From: Comamonas testosteroni
Lineage (GTDB): Bacteria; Pseudomonadota; Gammaproteobacteria; Burkholderiales; Burkholderiaceae_C
Assembly (NCBI RefSeq): GCF_030505195.1
Contig: NZ_CP129672.1
Location: 1,860,001-1,924,000, forward strand
Reading direction: 5' to 3'
Length of the DNA: 64,000 nt
Shown: positions 47,345-56,023 of the stretch, piece by piece
Numbering within the stretch: the stretch's first letter is position 1
How the letters are laid out: each line of letters begins with the position of its first letter
Translations under genes and position numbers: made by a program
The notes under the pieces: model-generated
Database searches by the model: none
Told to the model about the DNA's origin: nothing
Seen by the model: only the letters and a program-made list of their open reading frames with translations

Positions 47345-47370
47345 ATCGAATTTCGATATCGAAATTCGAT
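47345..47370. promoter_or_regulatory. 26-bp perfect palindrome, PadR operator candidate
   Basis: ATCGAATTTCGAT is followed at once by its exact reverse complement, with no spacer, ending at the base before the padR ATG. It occupies the ribosome-site position of padR, so a bound repressor would block the operon directly. PadR proteins commonly autorepress through such dyads. Confidence 0.7.
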
Positions 47371-47700
47371 ATGACAGATAAACCAACACCAAGCACACTA
47401 GAGCACCACGACCTTCTGTCTGGGTTTATTCGCCTGCATGTGCTGCACCATGCTGCCGAACAGGAAATTTATGGGCAATGGATGATCGACGAGCTGGCTC
47501 ATCACGGCTACCGCCTGTCTCCTGGAACGCTCTACCCGATGCTGCACAAGATGGAGCGGGACGGCTACCTTGTCTCGCGGCAGGAGCGCGAAGGGCGCAC
47601 GGTGTGCAAGCTCTACACGATCACGACCAAGGGCAAAGCAGGCTTGGCGCTGGCTAAGGAGCGCATCCGGGAGTTCGCCGGGGAGGCAATGCACAAATGA
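47371..47700 (+). CDS. PadR-family regulator of the chromate transporter
   Basis: A 109-residue PadR winged-helix repressor: IYGQWMIDELAHHGYRLSPG, then TLYPMLHKMERDGYLVSRQE and the beta wing TVCKLYTITTKGKAGL. PadR genes beside chrA are a known arrangement. It overlaps chrA by four bases (ATGA). No Shine-Dalgarno is visible because a 26-bp palindrome abuts the start, suggesting autoregulation and perhaps leaderless translation. Confidence 0.88.
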   Translation: MTDKPTPSTLEHHDLLSGFIRLHVLHHAAEQEIYGQWMIDELAHHGYRLSPGTLYPMLHKMERDGYLVSRQEREGRTVCKLYTITTKGKAGLALAKERIREFAGEAMHK

Positions 47701-48926
47701 CCGATTCCACCAACAGCTTGTCGCACGAAACCACTCCCGCGCGGGGTACGACTGCCGAAGTCTTTGGCGCCTTTCTCAAACTGGGCCTGACCTCCTTTGG
47801 TGGACCCATCGCTCACCTAGGCTATTTTCGATCGGAGTTTGTCGAGCGCCGCCGCTGGCTGGATGACCGCAGTTACTCCGACCTGGTAGCCCTGTGCCAG
47901 TTCCTACCGGGACCGGCCAGCAGCCAAGTCGGCATGGCACTGGGGCTAGGCCGCGCAGGCTGGTCTGGATTGCTGGCAGCCTGGGCGGGATTTACTTTAC
48001 CGTCTGCTATTGCATTGATCCTGTTTGCCTTCGGCATCGCCGAATACCAGGGTCTGGCTCAGTCTGGCTGGGTACATGGACTCAAGGTTGTCGCCGTGGC
48101 CATCGTGGCACAGGCTGTATGGGGTATGGCTAAGTCACTGTGTCCGGATCGACCCCGTGCTGCACTCGCAATTCTGGCAGCACTGCTGACCATGATCTTG
48201 CCCTCGGCGCTGGGACAGGTTGCCGCCATCGCGGTGGCGGGGTTGCTGGGGTGGTGGCAATTAAAGATAGCTCAACCTGGCGGTGGTCAGGCACATAGCT
48301 ACCCGGTTTCGCGCAAGCTAGGCATTGTTGCACTGCTGTTGTTTGCTGCACCGCTCGTCGGATTGCCATTGTGGGCAGCAGTCACGGGCTCGTCCACGAT
48401 AGCTCTGCTTGAAGGGGTATATCGTTCCGGCGCGCTGGTCTTCGGCGGTGGACACGTTGTCTTGCCACTGCTGCAAGCTGCCGTGGTGCCGAGCGGCATT
48501 GTGAGCAATGCCGACTTCTTGGCTGGCTACGGTGCAGCGCAGGCCGTGCCAGGACCACTTTTCACGTTCTCGGCCTACCTTGGTGCAGTCGCCCAGGGCC
48601 CGCTGCACGGCTGGGTTGGTGGTCTAGCGCTGCTGGCCACTATCTTTCTCCCCGCCTTTTTCATGCTGATAGGAGCGTTGCCATTCTGGGAAGGGCTGCG
48701 TCATCGCGCTGGCATTCAAACAGCCATGGCAGGTATCAACGCCGGCGTGGTCGGCATTCTGGTATCCGCACTTTATGACCCGGTGTGGACGAGTGCCATC
48801 CATAGCAAGGCGGATTTTGGGCTGGCATTGCTGTCATTCGGACTATTGACTGTGGGGCGGGTTCCGCCAGCACTAGTGGTTCTGCTGGCCGGGCTGTCTG
48901 GCTGGGTCATGGCGATGGGCATCTAA
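47697..48926 (+). CDS. chrA: Chromate transporter ChrA
   Basis: A 409-residue CHR-family membrane protein with two homologous halves (LKLGLTSFGGPIAHLGYFRS and GALVFGGGHVVLPLLQA) and the motifs FLPGPASSQVG and GAAQAVPGPLFTFSAYLGA. It exports chromate, driven by proton motive force. Ten to twelve transmembrane segments. Translationally coupled to padR; chromate resistance genes of this type are frequent on islands and plasmids. Confidence 0.94.
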   Translation: MTDSTNSLSHETTPARGTTAEVFGAFLKLGLTSFGGPIAHLGYFRSEFVERRRWLDDRSYSDLVALCQFLPGPASSQVGMALGLGRAGWSGLLAAWAGFTLPSAIALILFAFGIAEYQGLAQSGWVHGLKVVAVAIVAQAVWGMAKSLCPDRPRAALAILAALLTMILPSALGQVAAIAVAGLLGWWQLKIAQPGGGQAHSYPVSRKLGIVALLLFAAPLVGLPLWAAVTGSSTIALLEGVYRSGALVFGGGHVVLPLLQAAVVPSGIVSNADFLAGYGAAQAVPGPLFTFSAYLGAVAQGPLHGWVGGLALLATIFLPAFFMLIGALPFWEGLRHRAGIQTAMAGINAGVVGILVSALYDPVWTSAIHSKADFGLALLSFGLLTVGRVPPALVVLLAGLSGWVMAMGI

Positions 48927-49244
48927 AACATACTTCACAGCAGACAGCCAAACAAGCCATGCCAATGTCGGCTTTGGGTCGATCTCTGCCAGTGGACAGA
49001 TCAAACAAGCCGGCCAACTCATGAGGGAGAGCGATCATGATGGATGCCGACATCGCAATGTTGACTTGGCTAGCAGCAGCCGGCTTGGGTTGCGAGGAGA
49101 CTTGAGATTGACACCTTCACTTTGATAGGCTCAACGGTCCATCGCTATGGCGACGGTGCAGGAGTCGCTGAACAAACTTGTTGGCCATCGTGAGAGTGAG
49201 GTACACGGGAGCACTGGCTACGTTGCCAGTGCCCTGCAAGTTAC
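48927..49244. other. Spacer between chrA and RES gene 2
   Basis: 318 bases between convergent genes. A 22-codon frame (49037-49105) and a 33-codon frame are open but lack convincing support. No terminator was identified. Confidence 0.3.
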
Positions 49245-50546
49245 CTAGATTAAGTTCAGGCGCCTACGCGACTCGTCGCTCATGAACATGTCGTAGATAT
49301 GACGACACTCACGGGCCCTGGTCTCAATCGCCGTAACTTGGTGATATCGGATAGAGCCGTGAACAACCATCACCTTGGTGGGCGGCTTGGATGGGTTGTC
49401 CATGTCGACTGCCACTTCAACAGGTACGAGCCCATCGACAAGTCTGTCTTCATCGGGCCCAGCCGGTATAACGTATGCGAGTCGGCTGGCCTCGGGGAAC
49501 AAGACGACGTTGGTACCCGCCTCGCCCGTCTGCACGGACGGGAAAACTAGGCCGTCGACCTGCCGACCGAAGCGCATCCGAAGGTACTCGAACACCACCT
49601 GGGTGGAAAGATAACTCAGCTCATCATTTCGAGCTTTTGGCCTGGACATCTTTTTGACCAGTGAGCCTAGGAATACTTTGAGGTGCAGCGCTTCACGACA
49701 TCCCACGTCCAGGAGCGACAGATCTGGGGGGGCAACCCGGTCCAGCGCTGTGAGGTCAAGCAGCTTTAGCTCAGCGACCGGAGTCAGTGCCGCGCTCACT
49801 ACATGATCGCCGGTAATGGAGCGGATTTCGCTCAAGCAGGTCTCTCGTTCCAGCGCGCAATAGAGGGCAGAAATGCCATTCGGCGTCATTCTTTGACTGC
49901 TCGCCAGAAACTTCGGCGTGGGGCCGAACTCGCCAGCGGGGTTTTTGACTATCTTCTCCGCTTCGCCCAAGCCTTTGGCAAGACGCGCACGGTACATCAA
50001 ATTTCCATTGGTCATGATCCGGATGGCTTCAGGTTTGAGGCCTTCGTCATCGGCGACCAAGAAAGAGAAAACCAAGTCGAGGAAGTCTTTGGCTTTCCCG
50101 TTGAAGAAGCGGTGCGTGTACTGCACGCCCTCAACGAACTTCTCCCAACGAGCCTCGTAGAGGTTCACCTCCATCGCGTCGTCTTCGCCATAGAAGTGCG
50201 TAGGATCGCCCGCATCATCCACCCTGAATTCGTCGGGAACTCCATTACACAAGTCATCGAAATATGGATCATCTCCAAGATCAAGCCACTCCGAGAGGAC
50301 GATGCCGATTTCCGCGATAGGGAATAGTTCGACCCTAGCTCCGTACAACATGCCGAGCTCATAATCAGAGAGATCATCCTTGACTGCGATATTCTCCCTA
50401 ACTCGCTCATAGACATACTCAAATAGCCGCTGGGACTCAATTGCCCTCCCACGTTGGCGGCAATACTTGCAGTCACCTTCCTGCCCATGTGCATCGAACA
50501 GCTTCTTGAGGGGTACCGGCGTAACACACTCAATACAAATCATCAT
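49245..50546 (-). CDS. HEPN/RES N-terminal domain and RES-domain protein (copy 2)
   Basis: A 433-residue protein with the same layout as copy 1: zinc ribbon (MICIECVTPV to GDCKYCRQRG), helical HEPN/RES N-terminal domain (about 40-160) with many acidic residues, and a RES domain (about 190-360) with LMYRARLAKG as the Arg-containing motif and ISALYCALERETCLSEIRSI. The two proteins are diverged, so not a recent duplication. ATG 50546 is preceded by AGGAAG. Predicted NAD-degrading toxin or defence effector without an adjacent antitoxin gene. Confidence 0.72.
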   Translation of the reverse strand: MMICIECVTPVPLKKLFDAHGQEGDCKYCRQRGRAIESQRLFEYVYERVRENIAVKDDLSDYELGMLYGARVELFPIAEIGIVLSEWLDLGDDPYFDDLCNGVPDEFRVDDAGDPTHFYGEDDAMEVNLYEARWEKFVEGVQYTHRFFNGKAKDFLDLVFSFLVADDEGLKPEAIRIMTNGNLMYRARLAKGLGEAEKIVKNPAGEFGPTPKFLASSQRMTPNGISALYCALERETCLSEIRSITGDHVVSAALTPVAELKLLDLTALDRVAPPDLSLLDVGCREALHLKVFLGSLVKKMSRPKARNDELSYLSTQVVFEYLRMRFGRQVDGLVFPSVQTGEAGTNVVLFPEASRLAYVIPAGPDEDRLVDGLVPVEVAVDMDNPSKPPTKVMVVHGSIRYHQVTAIETRARECRHIYDMFMSDESRRRLNLI

Positions 50547-50709
50547 TGCTTCCTGCAAGTTCTTCTTATGAATGGCTGAGGCTACCGGCTTCGAAATCTT
50601 GGCTGCTCGCGAAAACCCAAAAAAGCGGCAACTGATTGCACGGTGTCCTTAAGGTAACCTCTATCAGAAACTATTTGAACTGATATTTTTGGGAGGTGCC
50701 GAGCCACTT

Positions 50710-52044
50710 ATGTCCGCAGAATTATCTCTTGTCGCAGCCCTCCAAGCGTTGTGGGACATCCCTCCCCCCGGTCCAGAGAACCTCTGGGGCAGCCGCGAGT
50801 TCATCGCAGTGAAGGAACTGCTCATCAAGCACTACCACAACGGAAAATCCACCTTCGGACTGGAAGTTTCCATCGGCAATGCCTTAAGGTCGCTCGGCCT
50901 GCGATACAGCATCCCACATCTGCCCACGCAGCCCGGGCTGGAGCTGAGCCAGGTGGCCTCCGCACTAGTTCACGAGTTTCAGCGGACCACCATCAGGCGG
51001 CGATACCTCTGCCCGCTAGATATGGCCGATGACCTTCCGCCCCTCCTGTTTGGCAATGCGAAGTTGGGTCGATTCACCGCTGCTGAACTAGAGTGCTTAT
51101 TTGATGCGCCTCGCTTGGAGCGCTGCTTTCCGGACATCCGGCTGGATGTCTTGCGTCTGTCCCAATTTCATTGGCTGGTCATTGAGGAAGACGTTTCGGT
51201 TCGAGGCGAATCGGGCAATCGCCAGTTCTCCTTTCTGGACTTTCCCATGAACAAGGATCCAGGTGAGATTGTTCCCCATGGCGGGCGTTTTCCCGCGGTA
51301 GTCGAGCGAGCGCTGTTCCTCCTGCTTCTGGCGCCATGGGAGGCCTGGTCAGAGATGCCTGAGGTGGACTGGCGAGGCTTCCAGATACCTTGGATCTACA
51401 CCCTAGACGATGACCTATGTACTTTTCCGGCTCCACCACCTGCTCCCAAGCGCCTGTCGTGGGAGCCATACCAACACCAGGTGGATCATGACGAATGGGT
51501 GGAATCCGAGCGCCCGTTGTGTCTGCGAACCTTCGCAACCGCCGAGGATATCCGCCAGGATCTAGATAGCTGCTGGGCAAGGCTACAGGTGCCGAGCACG
51601 CTGAACTCGGACTTGTTCTCTACCCCAGTAGAGCACTTCCTAGTTCGTGCGTTCCTTTCCGATGGCATCGATGAAGTGATGGCCCACCTTATCGTGATCG
51701 AAGCCGCCTTTGGTACAGAAGCTGACCACAAGAAAAAACTGCGACTTCCTGGCGACAGTTATGCAGAATCGGCAACACGCAGAGTCGCGGCAAGGCTAAG
51801 CGCCGCCATAGGCAAACCGGGCGCGGCAAAGGAATACCTGGATCTGTACGACATGCGCTGCACCTACATTCATGGGCGTCATGAAGGCCGCATCATCTCA
51901 ACCCAGCAGCGTGTCTTGGCTCGTCGCCTAGCCCGGGAAGCGACAAACGCTCTGGTCGACCTGGCACAAAAGACGCAGCTTCGCGAAAACATCCTCCTCG
52001 ACTTACTCAATCAAGGGGTCGCGAACCTCCCACCCAAGACCTGA
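50710..52044 (+). CDS. HEPN-domain protein of unknown role
   Basis: A 444-residue protein. The C-terminal 120 residues form a helical HEPN-type domain with the RX4H RNase signature in DMRCTYIHGRHEGRI, preceded by FLVRAFLSDGIDEVMAHLIV, as in ApeA-like proteins. The N-terminal 300 residues are unrecognised. A GGGAGG ribosome site lies 13 bases before ATG 50710. It precedes the OLD/helicase pair by 150 bases on the same strand, so it may be a third component of that defence locus; this is inference. Confidence 0.6.
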   Translation: MSAELSLVAALQALWDIPPPGPENLWGSREFIAVKELLIKHYHNGKSTFGLEVSIGNALRSLGLRYSIPHLPTQPGLELSQVASALVHEFQRTTIRRRYLCPLDMADDLPPLLFGNAKLGRFTAAELECLFDAPRLERCFPDIRLDVLRLSQFHWLVIEEDVSVRGESGNRQFSFLDFPMNKDPGEIVPHGGRFPAVVERALFLLLLAPWEAWSEMPEVDWRGFQIPWIYTLDDDLCTFPAPPPAPKRLSWEPYQHQVDHDEWVESERPLCLRTFATAEDIRQDLDSCWARLQVPSTLNSDLFSTPVEHFLVRAFLSDGIDEVMAHLIVIEAAFGTEADHKKKLRLPGDSYAESATRRVAARLSAAIGKPGAAKEYLDLYDMRCTYIHGRHEGRIISTQQRVLARRLAREATNALVDLAQKTQLRENILLDLLNQGVANLPPKT

Positions 52045-52194
52045 CCATACGGCCAAGCCAACAGACCACAATCCACATCAAAGCAAGCCTTGAACGAGGG
52101 CTTACGGGGGTCTAGTTCCAAGAATTGAACAGTTAGACGCCGTTGACGAAGTCGATACTGCCAAAACATAAATATCGAATGAAGGAAGAAGCGT

Positions 52195-53763
52195 ATGGGA
52201 ACGATTCGGCGACTGGTGCTCAAGAATTTCAAGCGTTTCAAATCGCTTGAATTGGAATTCGATCCGGAGCTCAACATCCTGGTTGGCGGCAACGAAGCAG
52301 GAAAGAGTTCAGTGCTTCAAGCAATGGACATTGTGCTAAGCGCCAGTCGAAGCAAGGTCGAGGGCATGGGGCTTGAAGCGCTATTCAACGCTGACTGTAT
52401 CGCTGAGTTTCTTGCGGGCGCCAGGAAAATCGGCGATCTGCCCGAGTTGCATATCGAGCTCTATTTTGATGATCTTCCTGGTCGTCACGACCTAGATGGA
52501 AGGAACAATAGCAAGGGCGTCGACCACCTAGGCATCAAGATGGTGTGCAAGCCAGTCGACGATTTCACAAAGCACATCCAAGCCATCCTTACGGAAAAGC
52601 ACGATAACTTTCCATTCGAGTACTACGGAATAAGCTTTCTGACTTTTACGGACGAGGTTGTCTTTCCTTACAAGAAGCCGTTGCGGCACCTGCTGATTGA
52701 CAGCTCACTAATCAACAACGAGCACGCCACGCGCGAGTACACGCGTTCAATGTATGCCGCGCATGCGAGTGTTGCTCAGCGCAACCTGCACGGCTTCGAG
52801 TACAGAAAGGCGAAAGCGAAGTTCAAGGATGACGTTTTCAAGTCGATGAACGACGAGCTGGATGCATACAAGTTCGATGTTAGAACCAGTCCAAAGGCCA
52901 GCGTCGAGACCGACATCATCATTACCGAGGACGACATACCGGTGGACAGCAAGGGCAAGGGCCGCCAGTGCTTCATCAAGACGGAGTTCGCGCTGCGTAA
53001 TCGGGAGCATGCGCTACACGTACTATTGCTGGAGGAGCCGGAGAACCATCTCAGCCAGGTGCATATGCGCAAGTTGATCGAGCGTATCCGTGCCTCTGCC
53101 AAAAAGCAGCTTTTTGTGGCCACGCACAGCAGCTTCATCGCTACGCGGCTGAATCTCAGGAAGGTTCTGATTCTTAGTGAAGAACATCCGTCGCGACCAG
53201 CCAGCTTGAAGGATCTCAGCCCGGGAACCGCCGAGTTTTTTATGAAGGCGCCCGACAACAACGTCCTGGAGCTGGCTTTGTGCAAAAAGGCGATCCTAGT
53301 CGAGGGCGACGCCGAGTTCATCCTGATGGAGGCTCTCTACAAAATCAGTGCCCCGGAGGGAAGTCTGGATGCCGATGGCGTCCATGTGATCTCGGTTGAT
53401 GGCACTAGCTTCAAGCGCTACCTTGAGCTTGCCAACCTCCTTGGCATTAAGGTGGCGGCGATCCGCGACAACGACAAGGACCATGCGGCCAACTGCGTCG
53501 CGAACTACTCTGACCACGTGTCGGCTTCGATCCAAGTCTTTGCGGATCTCGATAACAGCCGCCATACCTTCGAGGTCTGCATGTACAAGGACAATCAGGC
53601 GGCCTGCGAGGAGCTTTTCGCGGCTCGCCGCAAGACCCTGAGCGTCGAAGAATACATGTTGAAGAACAAGACCGACGCCGCATTCCAGCTGCTGGAAAAG
53701 AAAGGCTCCGCGCTGGTAGCCCCAGGCTACATCCAGCAGGCAGTGACATGGATAAGAGCGTAG
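52195..53763 (+). CDS. OLD-family ATPase-TOPRIM endonuclease (Gabija GajA-like)
   Basis: A 522-residue protein: ABC-type ATPase (about 1-340) with Walker A GGNEAGKSSVLQ, Walker B HVLLLEEPENHLS and the His switch FVATHSSFI, then a TOPRIM nuclease (about 360-522) with Glu in AILVEGDAEFIL and the DND in AAIRDNDKDH. OLD class-2 proteins of this size paired with a UvrD-like helicase are the Gabija anti-phage system. Its 3' end overlaps the helicase start by 16 bases. Confidence 0.85.
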   Translation: MGTIRRLVLKNFKRFKSLELEFDPELNILVGGNEAGKSSVLQAMDIVLSASRSKVEGMGLEALFNADCIAEFLAGARKIGDLPELHIELYFDDLPGRHDLDGRNNSKGVDHLGIKMVCKPVDDFTKHIQAILTEKHDNFPFEYYGISFLTFTDEVVFPYKKPLRHLLIDSSLINNEHATREYTRSMYAAHASVAQRNLHGFEYRKAKAKFKDDVFKSMNDELDAYKFDVRTSPKASVETDIIITEDDIPVDSKGKGRQCFIKTEFALRNREHALHVLLLEEPENHLSQVHMRKLIERIRASAKKQLFVATHSSFIATRLNLRKVLILSEEHPSRPASLKDLSPGTAEFFMKAPDNNVLELALCKKAILVEGDAEFILMEALYKISAPEGSLDADGVHVISVDGTSFKRYLELANLLGIKVAAIRDNDKDHAANCVANYSDHVSASIQVFADLDNSRHTFEVCMYKDNQAACEELFAARRKTLSVEEYMLKNKTDAAFQLLEKKGSALVAPGYIQQAVTWIRA

Positions 53764-54779
53764 TCTTCGCGGTCGCCGGATCAGGCAAGACCACCCGTCT
53801 GGTCGCGGCGTTGGACGAGGTGCGACGCTTCTTGCTGGTCACGTATACCGAGGCCAACTACAACAACCTGCGTACCAAGGTCATTGAACGGTTCGGCTAC
53901 ATGCCGCCCAACATCGCGATCTACACCTACTTCAGGTTCCTGCACAGCTTCTGCTACCGGCCGTTCCTGCGCTCCAAGAAAGACACGCGCGGCATAACGT
54001 TCAACGCTCCTGAACGGTTTCCGGTCTACCCTTTGACTGATGACCGACGCTACATGTCACCTGGCCGCTGGCTTTATGCGAACAGGCTAGCTAAGTTCAT
54101 CGAACAGTCTGGCCTGGTTGATGCGGTGGTGGCCCGCATAGAAAAGTACTTCGACGTCTTCTTCGTCGACGAGGTACAGGATTTCGGCGGGCATGACTTC
54201 AACTTTTTATTGAAGATCAGCGCTGCTCAGGTGAGAACGAGCTTCGTTGGCGACTTCCACCAGCACACCTTCGACACGAGCCGCGACGGCAACGTCAATG
54301 CCAACCTTCATGCCGACTACGATGCCTACAAGAAGAAGTTCGAGCGAGCCCGCTTGAAGGTCGATACCGACAGTCTCATACGCAGCCGGCGCTGCAGCAA
54401 GAGCGTCTGTGACTTCATCACAGAGAAGATCGGTATCTACATACAAGCACATGACGAACGGACGAGTGTCGTTCGCTTCGAAGACGACCCGGCGACGGTG
54501 GAAGCCCTCTACCGCGATTCTGGGACGGTCAAGTTGTTCTACAAGGAACATCAGAAATACGATTGCTTCTCCCAAAACTGGGGAGCGTCCAAGGGCATGG
54601 ACTGCTATGAGGATGTGTGTGTAGTGCTGAACCCGGGCAATGTGAAGGCTTGGAAAGCCGGCAGCTTCCGGGACATCAACCCGGAAACGCGCAACAAACT
54701 TTACGTTGCCTGTTCTCGCGCAAGAGGGAATCTGACGTTCATCCCCGAATCCCTGCTGAAGCAATACAAGCGCTCCTGA
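53748..54779 (+). CDS. Minimal UvrD-like SF1 helicase (Gabija GajB-like)
   Basis: A 343-residue helicase with all SF1A motifs: I AGSGKTTRLV, Ia TYTEANYNNLRTK, II FFVDEVQDF, III FVGDFHQHTF, IV IRSRRCSKSV, V KGMDCYEDVCVV and VI NKLYVACSRARG. Typical GajB and UvrD proteins are about 500 residues or more; here the space for the 1B and 2B accessory subdomains is largely missing. Coupled to the OLD gene by a 16-base overlap, so both should act together. Confidence 0.82.
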   Translation: MDKSVVFAVAGSGKTTRLVAALDEVRRFLLVTYTEANYNNLRTKVIERFGYMPPNIAIYTYFRFLHSFCYRPFLRSKKDTRGITFNAPERFPVYPLTDDRRYMSPGRWLYANRLAKFIEQSGLVDAVVARIEKYFDVFFVDEVQDFGGHDFNFLLKISAAQVRTSFVGDFHQHTFDTSRDGNVNANLHADYDAYKKKFERARLKVDTDSLIRSRRCSKSVCDFITEKIGIYIQAHDERTSVVRFEDDPATVEALYRDSGTVKLFYKEHQKYDCFSQNWGASKGMDCYEDVCVVLNPGNVKAWKAGSFRDINPETRNKLYVACSRARGNLTFIPESLLKQYKRS

Positions 54780-54838
54780 GTACCTCCACAACACATGCTA
54801 AGCGAAGGATTTCAATTTCACGTAGCCGCAGTGTCAAC

Positions 54839-55309
54839 TCAACGCTTACTAACTTCCATAGTCGTCACTACAGACCGATTGGCTTGGCTGAGACTGTTGA
54901 GGTTCACAGCAAAGCCATAGATGTTGTGCAGAGCTAAGACAACGCCACATGATCGCGAATAGCCGCCTTCACAATGCACGACCACGCTCCTGATCTCCGG
55001 CGCTAGAGCCCGCACAAATGCATGAATTTCTTTCGCCTGTAGGGGCGAAAAACCGTCCTTGATTTTTGCCTTCGCTCGCGCAGAAATCTCCGTATTCAAA
55101 AAATCGACGTCGGCAAAGCTCAGCCGCAACAGCTGGCTAAATCCATGTACTTCTGCAGGAGCTCGCTCAGGAGCAGTGATCGAAATCATCGCCACTGTGC
55201 TGAGCGGCGGAAGTTGTTCTGCCACCCTTCTCGAAACAGCAATTGCCTGACGAACGCCTGGTGGTGGTTTGTAGAGAAGATCGATGACCTCTCGCAGGGA
55301 TTGACCCAC
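54839..55309 (-). CDS. Cysteine-dependent protein phosphatase (dual-specificity-like)
   Basis: A 156-residue protein with the CX5R phosphatase loop HCEGGYSRSCGVV (about 112-124), and an upstream Asp (FADVDFLN) that could be the general acid. Such small phosphatases occur in phages and defence regions. A GTG start is used: GGAG lies seven bases upstream. It converges on the helicase gene across 59 bases. Substrate unknown. Confidence 0.65.
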   Translation of the reverse strand: MGQSLREVIDLLYKPPPGVRQAIAVSRRVAEQLPPLSTVAMISITAPERAPAEVHGFSQLLRLSFADVDFLNTEISARAKAKIKDGFSPLQAKEIHAFVRALAPEIRSVVVHCEGGYSRSCGVVLALHNIYGFAVNLNSLSQANRSVVTTMEVSKR

Positions 55310-55693
55310 TTTTCATCTCCTTGCAGCTTGCATCATGGGCATTCCTTCAGCGCCTATCGTCAACGACACTTTCCTGCTTCGACGTTAGCCCTTGTGGATC
55401 AGTAGATCCTGCCGCCTTTGGAAGGCCCTGGGTCAGATCATATTGAGAGCTGAATAGTCATGGACGCTCAGCCAATTTGGGCATTTGCAGCACCACGGCC
55501 CGACCACTCAACCCTATGCTCTCAAGAGCATCGTCGGCCTGGGGTTGCACCAGACGAGAGTTCTTGCGCAAAGTCACCTGTAGCTCACCACTTGAAAACT
55601 CCTTCGCCGCTTTCTCCCGGATAGAAATTTCTTTTTAAATGTGATTTACTCCACAAAAATACTATTTAAAGGAAAATTTAAGTCGTATAGCTT
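55310..55693. other. Spacer between phosphatase gene and hipB
   Basis: 384 bases. The right part (55620-55690) is very AT-rich and probably holds the hipBA promoter, with AAAGGA upstream of the hipB ATG and TTTAAA boxes 30 bases apart. The left part contains a coding-like remnant on the minus strand. Confidence 0.35.
55458..55634 (-). pseudogene. Possible 58-codon gene remnant, unidentified
   Basis: An open frame without a usable start, preceded by TAA, reading LQVTLRKNSRLVQPQADDAL and GLSGRAVVLQMPKLAERP before its stop. It looks like protein in composition but I do not recognise it. It is probably the 3' end of a lost gene. Confidence 0.25.
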
Positions 55694-56023
55694 ATGAAAA
55701 AGTCATCCGACACCGCGATGCTCCCCATAGAGGCAGAAGACGCCGCACTGCTTATGGGCAAAAAGATACGAATGGCCCGTCGCATCCGCGAGATGACCCA
55801 GCAACATCTTGCTGACGCTACTCAGATGTCTTTGAACACCGTCGTAAAGATGGAAGCGGGCCACCCTGGAGTGCAATTTGGGTTCTACCTCAAGGCGCTT
55901 TGGGCGCTGGAGCTGATTGATGACTTCACCAAGCAGATGGGGATGGTCGGCATCAACGAAACTGAGTTCTCCCTCATGGAGTCCAACCTACCAAAAAACG
56001 TGCGCCAAAGATCAAAGCGATGA
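55694..56023 (+). CDS. hipB: HipB-like antitoxin, XRE family
   Basis: A 109-residue helix-turn-helix repressor (IRMARRIREMTQQHLADATQ, then MSLNTVVKMEAGHPGVQFGF, about 26-70). It starts after AAAGGA-type sequence and overlaps hipA (ATGA), the usual coupling of a type II antitoxin and toxin. Would repress its own promoter alone and with HipA. Confidence 0.82.
   Translation: MKKSSDTAMLPIEAEDAALLMGKKIRMARRIREMTQQHLADATQMSLNTVVKMEAGHPGVQFGFYLKALWALELIDDFTKQMGMVGINETEFSLMESNLPKNVRQRSKR

Noticed and set aside
49037..49105. 22-codon frame downstream of chrA
   Set aside because: Too short, with no recognisable relative and no conserved context.
45662..50546. Classical Xre-RES toxin-antitoxin operons
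   Set aside because: Neither RES gene has an adjacent Xre gene, and both proteins have extra N-terminal domains.
52195..54779. PARIS system (AriA/AriB)
   Set aside because: PARIS has ATPase and TOPRIM in separate proteins; here they are fused and the partner is a helicase, as in Gabija.
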